A stretch of DNA of 13,759 nucleotides, from positions 1 to 13,759 of the forward strand of contig JAMIFN010000094.1 of NCBI GenBank assembly GCA_035906235.1, read 5' to 3'. The stretch comes from JAMIFN01 sp035906235. GTDB taxonomy: Bacteria; Pseudomonadota; Gammaproteobacteria; Burkholderiales; Burkholderiaceae_C. Under the pieces are notes generated by a model. That model was given only the letters and a program-made list of their open reading frames with translations. It did no database searches and was not told the DNA's origin. The first letter of the stretch is position 1. Each line of letters begins with the position of its first letter. A program made the position numbers and the translations under genes. Below, one piece after another: positions 1 through 5,944 of this stretch.

Positions 1-1058
1 GCATGAAGTGGCACGATGCCCAAGGCCAGGCGCAACAGGTGGCCTTGCCGCAAGATGCCGCAGACCCCCACGCTGCTGCGCTGGCGGTGCTGCAAGCCAG
101 CCTGCAAGACTGGGGGCTGGGGCAGATTGATGCCATTGCGCACCGCATCGTGCATGGCGGCGATGCCTATAGCGCCAGCGTGCGTTTAGATGAAACCGCG
201 CTGCAGCAGTTAGAGGCCTACACCCCGCTCGCACCCCTGCACCAGCCGCACAATCTGGCCGGCGTGCGCGCTTTTATGCGCCAGTTTCCGCAGGCCGTGC
301 AGGTGGGTTGCTTTGATACCGCTTTTCACAGCCATATGCCTGCGCTCAATCGCCGCCTGCCCCTGCCTGAGCGCATCACCCGCATGGGTGTGCGCCGCTA
401 CGGTTTTCATGGCCTGTCTTACCAATTCATTCGCCAAAAATTACTCGATGCCACGCCGCGCGGCATCGGCAAAACCATCATGGCGCATCTGGGCAGCGGC
501 GCCAGCTTATGCGCCATGGAAGGCGGCGTCAGCCTGGCCACCACCATGAGTTTTTCTGCGCTCGACGGCCTGATGATGGGCACCCGACCCGGGCATTTAG
601 ACACAGGCGTGCTGCTGTATTTGATGCAACAAGGCTGGGGCGCGAAAGAGCTAGAAACCATGCTCTACAAAGAAAGCGGCCTGCTGGGGGTCAGCGGCAT
701 CAGCGGCGATATGCGCACCCTGCGCGCCAGCGACCAGCCAAGCGCGGCAGAAGCCATCGCCCTGTTTGAGCAGCGCATCGTGCAAGAGGTGGGCAGTTTG
801 AGCGCCACCATGGGCGGGCTGGATGTGCTGGTTTTTAGCGGCGGTATAGGCGAAAACGACGCCGCCACGCGCCTAGCCGTGTGCCAAAGGCTGGTGTATT
901 TGGGGCTGGGCATAGACACGGCCTTGAACGACAAAGCCAATGGCTGCGGCGTGTGCAAAATCAGCCTGCCCGCCAGCCGCGTAGAAGTGTGGGTGCTGCC
1001 CACCGACGAAGGCAGCATTGCGGCGCAGGAGGCTTGGGGTTTGGTGGGGGTGGCTTGA
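1..1058 (+). CDS. ackA: Acetate kinase, 3' part (5' end outside window)
   Basis: Acetate kinase interconverts acetate plus ATP and acetyl phosphate plus ADP in the cytoplasm, usually with phosphotransacetylase. The frame is already open at base 1. The ATG at base 3 is an internal methionine, because the family's N-terminal N-x-G-S-S-S motif is missing and only about 351 of the usual 400 residues are present. Family motifs visible in order are HRIVHGG (about 141-161), GFHGLSY (about 402-422), HLGSGAS (486-506), SGDMRTL, FSGGIGEN (about 832-858) and TDEGS near the end. The TGA stop is at 1056-1058. The next gene starts one base later, which suggests translational coupling. No frameshift or internal stop is visible. 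The assignment is secure. What lies upstream, for example pta or xfp, cannot be seen. Confidence 0.95.
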   Translation, partial: MKWHDAQGQAQQVALPQDAADPHAAALAVLQASLQDWGLGQIDAIAHRIVHGGDAYSASVRLDETALQQLEAYTPLAPLHQPHNLAGVRAFMRQFPQAVQVGCFDTAFHSHMPALNRRLPLPERITRMGVRRYGFHGLSYQFIRQKLLDATPRGIGKTIMAHLGSGASLCAMEGGVSLATTMSFSALDGLMMGTRPGHLDTGVLLYLMQQGWGAKELETMLYKESGLLGVSGISGDMRTLRASDQPSAAEAIALFEQRIVQEVGSLSATMGGLDVLVFSGGIGENDAATRLAVCQRLVYLGLGIDTALNDKANGCGVCKISLPASRVEVWVLPTDEGSIAAQEAWGLVGVA

Positions 1059-1059
1059 T

Positions 1060-2040
1060 ATGGCTGAGAAAAACCGTAAATCTGCGCGAGCAAGCCAACG
1101 CCGACAAGCCGCAGCCAAACAATTGTTCATCGTGGGCATGTTGTTGCTTTTGCTGCCCGTGATCATTCCTGCGCCCGCCATCAAATCATGGTTGGGGGCT
1201 TTTCAAATTTTTGGCTTTGTTGCTTTGGTGCTGGGCTGTATAGGTTTATTGCTGGCGCAAGAGCGGCAAGGCAAGCAAAGCCCTTCGGCAAAAAAACCGT
1301 GGTACTCGTCTGGCGCCGAGTCTGCGCTGCCCGTGCAGGTGGATGCGCCAATTGTTCCCGTGGCTTTGCCTGAGCTGCCCGATCCCGCTGATTTTGTGGG
1401 CCTAGTCAGCGATAGAGCGCGTGAGCAAATGGCGCAAAGGCGTGCAGATGCAGGTTTTGCCCCCGAGACTGCGGAGTGGTCAAAATCCGTGTTGGAAGAG
1501 ATCGAATGGCGGCGTTTTGAAGCCGTGGTGGAGACGCTGTTTCAGCAAATGGGCTTTGAGACCCAATCGCAGTCCCACGGCGCAGATGGCGGCGTTGATG
1601 TGTGGCTCTATTCGCGTCTCGATCGCAGCAAGGCCATGAGCTTGGTGCAGTGCAAACATTGGCATGGCACGCGCGCGGGGGTTAATTTGGTGCGTGAATT
1701 GCGCGGCGTGATGGCTTCGCACGGCGTGGGCAATGGGCAATTTGTTTGTAGCGGCGGCTTTACCCCCGATGCCGTGGCTTTCGCCCGTGATAACAGCATA
1801 CGGTTGCTAGATGCGCAGGCGCTGCTGGACTTAATTGCCAAGCGCTCACCCGAACAACAGCAGGCTTTGATGCAAGTGGCACTAGAGGGCGAATATTGGC
1901 GCCCGACTTGCGCCAGTTGTGGCATCAAGCTGGTCGAGCGTAAGCCGCGCAAAGGTGGTGTACCGTTTTGGGGGTGTGCAAATTACCCAAGGTGCAAGAG
2001 CACGCTGCCCATTCGGGCACGGTCTATAGCCGGCTTTTAA
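1060..2040 (+). CDS. Membrane-anchored Mrr-type restriction endonuclease-like protein with C-terminal topoisomerase zinc finger
   Basis: This 326-residue protein combines three modules. A basic N-terminus is followed by two hydrophobic segments (about 22-40 and 46-66). A linker leads to an Mrr_cat/PD-(D/E)xK nuclease domain (about 148-260) with WRRFE, GADGGVD (Asp176, Asp180) and QCK (Gln197, Lys199), the expected catalytic residues. A four-cysteine zinc finger like those at the C-terminus of topoisomerase I follows (Cys284, Cys287, Cys306, Cys312). I chose the ATG at 1060: it lies one base after the ackA stop and a G-rich stretch precedes it. An in-frame TTG at 1018 would overlap ackA and add a tail without family character. 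The catalytic residues look intact, so nuclease activity on DNA near the membrane is plausible, but the substrate and role (modified-DNA restriction, repair or other) are unknown. It sits inside a metabolic operon rather than beside a methylase. Confidence 0.88.
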   Translation: MAEKNRKSARASQRRQAAAKQLFIVGMLLLLLPVIIPAPAIKSWLGAFQIFGFVALVLGCIGLLLAQERQGKQSPSAKKPWYSSGAESALPVQVDAPIVPVALPELPDPADFVGLVSDRAREQMAQRRADAGFAPETAEWSKSVLEEIEWRRFEAVVETLFQQMGFETQSQSHGADGGVDVWLYSRLDRSKAMSLVQCKHWHGTRAGVNLVRELRGVMASHGVGNGQFVCSGGFTPDAVAFARDNSIRLLDAQALLDLIAKRSPEQQQALMQVALEGEYWRPTCASCGIKLVERKPRKGGVPFWGCANYPRCKSTLPIRARSIAGF

Positions 2041-2049
2041 GATTTTTGT

Positions 2050-2946
2050 ATGACTGCTGCTTTCCTGCGCCACAAACTCGCGCTCTACCTCGACCTCATC
2101 CGCTGGAACCGCCCCGCAGGTTGGCTGCTGCTCTTGTGGCCGACTTTGGTGGCGCTGTGCTTGGCGGCTGGCGGTTGGCCGGGCTGGCATTTGCTCATCG
2201 TGTTCACCTTGGGCACGATTTTGATGCGCAGCGCCGGCTGCTGCGTCAACGATGTGGCCGACCGCGATTTTGACCGCCATGTGCAACGCACCACGGCGCG
2301 GCCTGTGACCAGCGGGCGCATCAGCAGCAAAGAGGCGCTGGCCGTAGGCGGCGTGCTGGCGCTGGCAGCTTTTGCGCTGGCGCTCACGACCAATGCTTTA
2401 ACGGTGTATTGGTCTTTTGCGGCGCTGGCTGTGGCGCTGGCCTACCCTTTTGCCAAACGCGTCGTGTCTATGCCGCAGGCGGTGTTGGGTGTGGCGTTCA
2501 GCATGGGCATCCCCATGGCGTTTGCGGCGGTGCAGGGGCGGGTGGAATGGCCCACCGTGGCGCTGCTGATGCTGGCCAATTTGTTTTGGGTGCTGGCTTA
2601 CGACACCGAATACGCCATGGTCGATAGAGACGACGATTTGAAAATCGGCATGAAAACCTCGGCCATTACCTTGGGGCGTTTTGATGTGGCGGCCATCGTC
2701 GGTTTTTATCTGCTGCATACAGCTTTGATGGCCTGTGTTTTAGGCATGAAATTCGGCTTACAGGCCGCAAAACCTGCCTGGATAGCTATTTTTAGCATAG
2801 CGGTTTTATTGGTGCTGGCGCAGATAGCCTGGCACTGGTCTTTGATCAAAACCCGCCAGCGCGAGGCTTGTTTTCGCGCCTTTACGCAAAACCATTGGAT
2901 AGGGCTGCTGTGGTTTGTGGCGGTGGTGCTGATGTATGCGGTCTAG
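2050..2946 (+). CDS. ubiA: 4-hydroxybenzoate polyprenyltransferase (ubiquinone synthesis)
   Basis: UbiA attaches the polyprenyl tail to 4-hydroxybenzoate, the membrane-bound second step of ubiquinone synthesis. The 298-residue product is a multi-spanning hydrophobic protein with both aspartate-rich prenyl diphosphate/Mg2+ motifs: NDVADRDFD at 67-75 and YDTEYAMVDRDDD at 184-196. RWNRPAGWLLLLWPT (18-32) and REACFRAF near the C-terminus are also typical. It starts 9 bases after the nuclease gene stop. No good Shine-Dalgarno is visible, so coupling to the upstream gene is likely. Residues about 238-250 are encoded by a copy of a dispersed repeat that otherwise lies between genes. From memory of E. 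coli UbiA, the protein is about eight residues longer at exactly this place, in the loop and helix after the second motif. Function is probably retained because the frame and C-terminus are intact. Confidence 0.95.
   Translation: MTAAFLRHKLALYLDLIRWNRPAGWLLLLWPTLVALCLAAGGWPGWHLLIVFTLGTILMRSAGCCVNDVADRDFDRHVQRTTARPVTSGRISSKEALAVGGVLALAAFALALTTNALTVYWSFAALAVALAYPFAKRVVSMPQAVLGVAFSMGIPMAFAAVQGRVEWPTVALLMLANLFWVLAYDTEYAMVDRDDDLKIGMKTSAITLGRFDVAAIVGFYLLHTALMACVLGMKFGLQAAKPAWIAIFSIAVLLVLAQIAWHWSLIKTRQREACFRAFTQNHWIGLLWFVAVVLMYAV
2735..2800 (+). repeat. Dispersed repeat, copy A, inside ubiA
   Basis: The core AGGCCGCAAAACCTGCCTG (2762-2780) followed by GATAGCTATTTTT is identical over 19 bases to 10905-10923, over 17 bases to 4015-4031, and has one mismatch to the reverse complement of 8412-8430. 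An upstream GTGTTTTAGGC (2735-2745) also matches the flank of the 8395-8448 copy. The other three copies are intergenic; this one is translated within ubiA. Confidence 0.85.
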
Positions 2947-2949
2947 GCC

Positions 2950-3870
2950 ATGAGCGCATCTGCCCGTCCCCTCATCATCGGCCACCGTGGGGCTTGCGGC
3001 TATTTGCCCGAACACACCCTGCAGAGCTATCAGCTGGCCATCGATATGGGGGCGGACTTTATCGAGCCTGATTTGGTGGCCACCAAAGACGGCGTGCTGA
3101 TTGCGCGGCACGAACCTTGCTTGGGCGAGAGTACCGACATTGCCAGCCGCGCCGAATTTGCCAGCCGCCGCCGTAGTCGCGTGGTCGATGGTGTGGAAAT
3201 ACACGATTGGTTTGCCTGCGATTTAAGCTGGGCAGAGGTGCAAACCCTCAGGGCGCGGCAAATCAAACCCGAACGCGAGCAAAGCCATAACGGGCTATAT
3301 GGCATACCCAGCTATGCGCAAATCTTGGAATTGGCCGCGCGTGAGAGCGCTCGCCTAGGCCGCAGCATAGGCACTTATCCTGAAACCAAACACCCCAGCT
3401 GGCACCGCAGCATAGGCTTGCCGCTAGAAGAAAAGCTGCTGGCGCAATTGGCGGCATATGGCTACAGCAGCGCCGATGCGCCCGTCATCATCCAATCGTT
3501 TGAAAGCGGCAATTTGCGCGCCCTGCGCGGGCAAACGGGTGTGCGCCTGATGCAGCTGATAGACGAAAAACCGCAGCAGGCCAGCTGGCTAAGTGCAGCG
3601 GGTTTGGCCGAAATGGCCACCTACGCCAACGGCATAGGCCCGTGGAAGGGGCATATTTTGGGCGCGAAGCTTTTGGCTAATTTTGTGGACTATGCGCACG
3701 CCGCAGGGCTTTTTGTCCACCCCTGGACTTTTCGCAATGAGCCGCCGTATTGGGTGCAGGGCGCAGCCAGCGCAGCGGATGAATATGCCCAGTTTTTTGC
3801 CGCTGGCGTGGATGGGGTGTTCAGCGATTTTGCCGATAGCGCGGTGGCGGCGCGGCAGGTCTGGCTCTAG
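2950..3870 (+). CDS. glpQ: Glycerophosphodiester phosphodiesterase, no signal peptide
   Basis: The enzyme hydrolyses glycerophosphodiesters from phospholipid turnover to glycerol-3-phosphate plus an alcohol. The 306-residue product shows the GDPD TIM-barrel signatures: IIGHRGACGYLPEHT with catalytic His12-Arg13, the metal-binding pair Glu39 and Asp41 in IEPDL, TKDG, and His54 in ARHEP. TYPETKHP (about 142-149) and the C-terminal GVDGVFSDF are also typical. The ATG is three bases after the ubiA stop. That TAG is in the same frame, so the protein cannot extend upstream. The first residues run directly into the barrel, so there is no export signal. Enzymes of this length and subtype (GlpQ of E. 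coli) are usually periplasmic, so a cytoplasmic, UgpQ-like role is inferred here. It is the last gene of the + strand operon. Confidence 0.92.
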   Translation: MSASARPLIIGHRGACGYLPEHTLQSYQLAIDMGADFIEPDLVATKDGVLIARHEPCLGESTDIASRAEFASRRRSRVVDGVEIHDWFACDLSWAEVQTLRARQIKPEREQSHNGLYGIPSYAQILELAARESARLGRSIGTYPETKHPSWHRSIGLPLEEKLLAQLAAYGYSSADAPVIIQSFESGNLRALRGQTGVRLMQLIDEKPQQASWLSAAGLAEMATYANGIGPWKGHILGAKLLANFVDYAHAAGLFVHPWTFRNEPPYWVQGAASAADEYAQFFAAGVDGVFSDFADSAVAARQVWL

Positions 3871-3874
3871 TTGT

Positions 3875-3903
3875 CTCGTCATTCTGGCGCAAGCCAGAAT
3901 CTC
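3875..3903 (+). repeat. CTCGTCATTC palindrome, copy 1
   Basis: A perfect 8-base stem, ATTCTGGC (3881-3888) and GCCAGAAT (3893-3900), closes a GCAA (GNRA-type) tetraloop. It is preceded by CTCGTC and followed after five bases by five Ts (3906-3910). The copy at 10848-10876 has the same CTCGTCATTC start, stem length and loop type but different inner bases with the pairing preserved. It lies directly after the glpQ stop and could act as the operon's terminator, though the T tract is short. Confidence 0.75.
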
Positions 3904-3910
3904 GGTTTTT

Positions 3911-4007
3911 CCCTCCCCCTCTGGGGGAGGGTCAGGGTGGGGGCTTTCGGGTTTAGTAAGCCCAAAACCTAAGCCCCTAACCCCCGCCTTCCCCCAAAGG
4001 GGGAAGG
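3911..4007. repeat. About 100-base element with inverted GC-rich hairpin ends (MITE-like), copy E1
   Basis: The left end is a 9-base-pair hairpin, CCCTCCCCC/GGGGGAGGG with a TCT loop (3911-3931), followed inward by AGGGTGGGGGCTT. The right end is CCTTCCCCC/GGGGGAAGG with an AAA loop (3987-4007), preceded by CCTAAGCCCC. The two arms are imperfect inverted repeats of each other. The same ends in the same orientation flank the DUF559 gene (5363-5397 and 5776-5810) and occur again at 10991-11097. There is no coding capacity between the arms. Confidence 0.75.
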
Positions 4008-4013
4008 AGCCAA

Positions 4014-4089
4014 AGCCGCAAAACCTGCCTGAGCAGCTATTGTTTTTGATAGGGTAAATCTGAGATTGCGGGTCAAGCCCGCATGAGAC
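4014..4089 (+). repeat. Dispersed repeat copy B plus GCGGG palindrome
   Basis: The core GCCGCAAAACCTGCCTG (4015-4031) is followed by AGCAGCTATTG and TTTTTGATAG, then by GAGATTGCGGG and CCCGCATGAGACG, a 6-base stem at 4067-4072 and 4078-4083. The 10905-10985 region carries the same two modules in the same order and spacing. A T run at 4093-4099 follows the hairpin by about ten bases. Termination of the + strand operon here is possible but weakly supported. Confidence 0.75.
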
Positions 4090-4119
4090 GAATTTTTTTG
4101 GGGTGTCCAGCCTCGCCCA

Positions 4120-5328
4120 TCACACCCTCTCAAATATCCCCGCCGCGCCTTGCCCCATGCCTATGCACATGGTCACCATGCCGTATTTCAGCTTGCGCCG
4201 TTGCAGGGCGTGGATGGTGGTGGCCGCGCGAATTGCCCCCGTTGCGCCCAAGGGGTGGCCCAGGGCAATAGCGCCGCCCAAGGGGTTCACCTTGGCGGGG
4301 TCGAGCTGCAGGGTGTTCATCACCGCCAGCGATTGCGCGGCAAAGGCTTCGTTCAGCTCGATCCAGTCCATATCGGCCAGTTGCAGGCCTGCGGCTTTGA
4401 GCGCAGCGGGGATGGCTTCAATCGGGCCTATGCCCATCAAATGTGGAGGCACGCCACGGGCGGCGTAAGACACAAACCGTGCCAGCGGCGTGAGCTTAAA
4501 GCGTTTCAAAGCCGCTTCGCTGACCACCAACAAGGCACCTGCGCCGTCTGAGGTTTGCGAGCTATTGCCCGCCGTCACGCTGCCTTTGGCGGCGAATACG
4601 GGGCGCAGTTTGGCCAAGGCTTCGAGCGTGGTGTCGGCGCGCACGCCTTCGTCTATGCTGAAGCTGCGGCTGCTGCTGACCGCTTGCAAGGCGGCCAAAT
4701 CCACGCTGCGGTCGGTGACTTCCACAGGCGTGATTTCGGCGGCAAATTCACCAGCGGCTATGGCTGCTGCGGCGCGTTGGTGCGAGGTGAGCGCAAAAGC
4801 GTCTTGCGCCTCGCGGCTGATGCCGTATTTTTCGGCCACGCGCTCGCCGGTTAAGCCCATGCCGTAGGCGATGCCGTATTTGTCAATATCAGCGGTATCG
4901 GCAAAAACAGCGGGCGAGAGCGAGGGGCTATTGCCCAGCATGGGTACCATGCTCATGCTTTCCACGCCTGCGGCAATCATGACATCGGCCTCGCCCACGC
5001 GGATGCGGTCAGCCGCCATTTGGATAGCCGTCAAACCTGAGGCGCAAAAGCGATTGACGGTGACGCCGCCCACCGATTTGGGCAGGCCAGCCAGCACAGC
5101 GGCGATGCGCGCCACATTCAGCCCCTGCTGCGCTTCGGGGATGGCGCAGCCGGCAATCACATCTTCAATCGCAGCGGGGTCTAGGCCAGGCGCTTGCGCC
5201 AGCAGGCTTTTGAGCGTGTGCGCCAGCAGGTCGTCGGGGCGGGTGTTTTTGAAATAGCCTTTGTGCGCACGGCCGATAGGGGTGCGGGTGGCGGCAACGA
5301 TGTAGGCGTCTTGGAGTGGGCGGGACAT
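4120..5328 (-). CDS. fadA: Acetyl-CoA acyltransferase (thiolase), fatty-acid beta-oxidation
   Basis: Thiolases cleave 3-ketoacyl-CoA with CoA to give acetyl-CoA and a shortened acyl-CoA, the last beta-oxidation step. The 402-residue product has normal length and all catalytic elements: nucleophile Cys95 in VNRFCASGLT, NEAFA (326-330), His358 in GHPLGATGA, and Cys388 in CIGMGQGAA. The start at 5328 has a strong Shine-Dalgarno (AGGAG, seven bases upstream). It is the last gene of the beta-oxidation cluster, downstream of the FadN-like multifunctional protein. Context supports a degradative 3-ketoacyl-CoA thiolase (FadA type) rather than a PHB biosynthetic acetyl-CoA acetyltransferase, although the sequence alone does not fully separate these. 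A DUF559 gene cassette lies between it and its fadN-like partner, and its ribosome-binding site overlaps the stop of that gene. Confidence 0.93.
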   Translation of the reverse strand: MSRPLQDAYIVAATRTPIGRAHKGYFKNTRPDDLLAHTLKSLLAQAPGLDPAAIEDVIAGCAIPEAQQGLNVARIAAVLAGLPKSVGGVTVNRFCASGLTAIQMAADRIRVGEADVMIAAGVESMSMVPMLGNSPSLSPAVFADTADIDKYGIAYGMGLTGERVAEKYGISREAQDAFALTSHQRAAAAIAAGEFAAEITPVEVTDRSVDLAALQAVSSSRSFSIDEGVRADTTLEALAKLRPVFAAKGSVTAGNSSQTSDGAGALLVVSEAALKRFKLTPLARFVSYAARGVPPHLMGIGPIEAIPAALKAAGLQLADMDWIELNEAFAAQSLAVMNTLQLDPAKVNPLGGAIALGHPLGATGAIRAATTIHALQRRKLKYGMVTMCIGMGQGAAGIFERV

Positions 5329-5335
5329 GGTGTGG

Positions 5336-5340
5336 CTCCT
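5336..5340 (-). promoter_or_regulatory. Shine-Dalgarno of the thiolase gene
   Basis: On the minus strand TAAAAGGAGCCACACC leads into the ATG at 5328. The AGGAG is seven bases before the start. The TAA at its left edge is the stop codon of the DUF559 gene, so translation of the two may be coupled. Confidence 0.8.
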
Positions 5341-5341
5341 T

Positions 5342-5752
5342 TTAGCGGGAATGAAGAAAACTCCCTCCCCCTTTGGGGGAGGGTAGGGGTGGGGGCTGTA
5401 GGCTCAGGCTGTGCAGCTGCGCTTGAATGGTGCTTAAAACACCGTCTAGATTTTGGAAAATCGCATTACTGGGAAAACGCAAGACCGCAAAGCCCTGTGC
5501 TTTTAAAAATGCATCGCGGTGCTGGTCATACAGGTCTTGCGCAGCATGCTGCGAGCCGTCTAGTTCCACGATTAAGCTCGGTTGCAAGCAAGCAAAATCG
5601 ACGATATAGCGGCCTATAGGGTGTTGTTTGCGAAATTTATAGCCCAATTGCTCGTGTTGTAGATGGCGCCAAAGCAGGCGCTCGCCATCCGTCATTTGCT
5701 GGCGTAGTGCGCGCGCAAATTGGCGGGTTTGGGGGCTGCTTTGGTATTGCAT
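5342..5752 (-). CDS. DUF559 domain protein, Vsr-like endonuclease fold
   Basis: The 136-residue product matches the DUF559 family, which shares the very-short-patch-repair/restriction endonuclease fold. Visible signatures are ARALR and TDGERLLWRHL (14-31), KFRKQHPIGRYIVDFACLQ (39-57) with Asp52, LIVELDGSQH (60-69) with Glu63, Asp65 and His69, and GFAVLRFPSN (87-96). The putative active-site residues are intact. Family biochemistry is largely uncharacterised, so nuclease activity is inferred from fold. Residues about 119-130 (QPPPLPSPKGGG) are not part of the domain: they are the translation of the GC-rich hairpin repeat at 5363-5397, after which the frame stops at 5342. No Shine-Dalgarno is visible before the ATG at 5752, and an inverted copy of the repeat lies 24 bases upstream. 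It interrupts a fadN-fadA pair in the same orientation, suggesting insertion. Confidence 0.85.
   Translation of the reverse strand: MQYQSSPQTRQFARALRQQMTDGERLLWRHLQHEQLGYKFRKQHPIGRYIVDFACLQPSLIVELDGSQHAAQDLYDQHRDAFLKAQGFAVLRFPSNAIFQNLDGVLSTIQAQLHSLSLQPPPLPSPKGGGSFLHSR
5363..5397. repeat. Left inverted terminal repeat of DUF559 cassette
   Basis: The hairpin CCCTCCCCC/GGGGGAGGG (TTT loop) is followed by TAGGGGTGGGGGCT. The reverse complement of 5776-5810 is identical except for a one-base shift in the CTAGGG/TAGGGG segment. This copy lies inside the 3' end of the DUF559 gene and encodes its PPPLPSPKGGG tail. Confidence 0.85.
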
Positions 5753-5775
5753 GGTTTTGGTGCGAAGGTGTTTTA

Positions 5776-5810
5776 AGCCCCCACCCTAGCCCTCCCCCAA
5801 AGGGGGAGGG
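5776..5810. repeat. Right inverted terminal repeat of DUF559 cassette
   Basis: AGCCCCCACCCTAG is followed by the hairpin CCCTCCCCC/GGGGGAGGG with an AAA loop. It is the inverted partner of 5363-5397 and lies 24 bases upstream of the DUF559 start codon. Confidence 0.85.
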
Positions 5811-5844
5811 AATGAGCGAGATTCAGCTCTTGGGATGGACTTGA

Positions 5845-5880
5845 AACCCTCACCCTAGCCCTCTCCCTCGGGGAGAGGGT
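5845..5880. repeat. Diverged solo copy of the hairpin repeat
   Basis: CCCTCACCCTAGCC precedes the hairpin CCCTCTCCC/GGGAGAGGG. The layout matches 5776-5810 but with CTC/GAG changes on both sides of the stem, so pairing is preserved. It lies between the right end of the cassette and the 3' end of the fadN-like gene. Confidence 0.75.
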
Positions 5881-5944
5881 ATCTAGGGGAAGTTTCTCCA
5901 GCCTTGCAGCCAATCCCATGATGCAAACTTTCAGCAATTTCTGA

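Larger units (their letters stand above)
5363..5810 (-). mobile_element. Candidate DUF559 cassette bounded by inverted hairpin repeats
   Basis: This 448-base unit consists of two near-identical 35-base inverted repeats with one DUF559 gene between them, between the fadN-like and thiolase genes. The repeats have the same outward-hairpin, inward-AGGGTGGGGGCT arrangement as the gene-less elements at 3911-4007 and 10991-11097. The 8-mer GGGAATGA occurs just outside each end (5347-5354 and 5808-5815, the latter overlapping the hairpin), which might be a target duplication or chance. Mobility is an inference from layout only; no known transposase is present. Confidence 0.4.

Noticed and set aside
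1..60. Acetate kinase as a truncated pseudogene starting at base 3
   Set aside because: The missing N-terminus is due to the window edge; the frame is open at base 1 and the remaining motifs are intact.
1018..1059. TTG start extending the nuclease gene into ackA
   Set aside because: The extra 14 residues (RRRRLGVWWGW region) look like out-of-frame ackA sequence, and the ATG at 1060 sits one base after the ackA stop.
3683..4057. Plus-strand open frame of 124 codons running from glpQ through the spacer repeats
   Set aside because: Its first half is an out-of-frame reading of glpQ and its second half is repeat sequence (PSPSGGGSGWG-type translation); there is no domain or ribosome-binding site.
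3911..4089. CRISPR array in the repeat-rich spacer
   Set aside because: The repeats are of several different kinds, are not evenly spaced, and there are no cas genes.
5776..5880. Hairpin repeats as ordinary rho-independent terminators of the fadN-like gene
   Set aside because: The stems lack a following T tract on the minus strand and the same hairpins occur in both orientations, so a dispersed repeat is the better reading.
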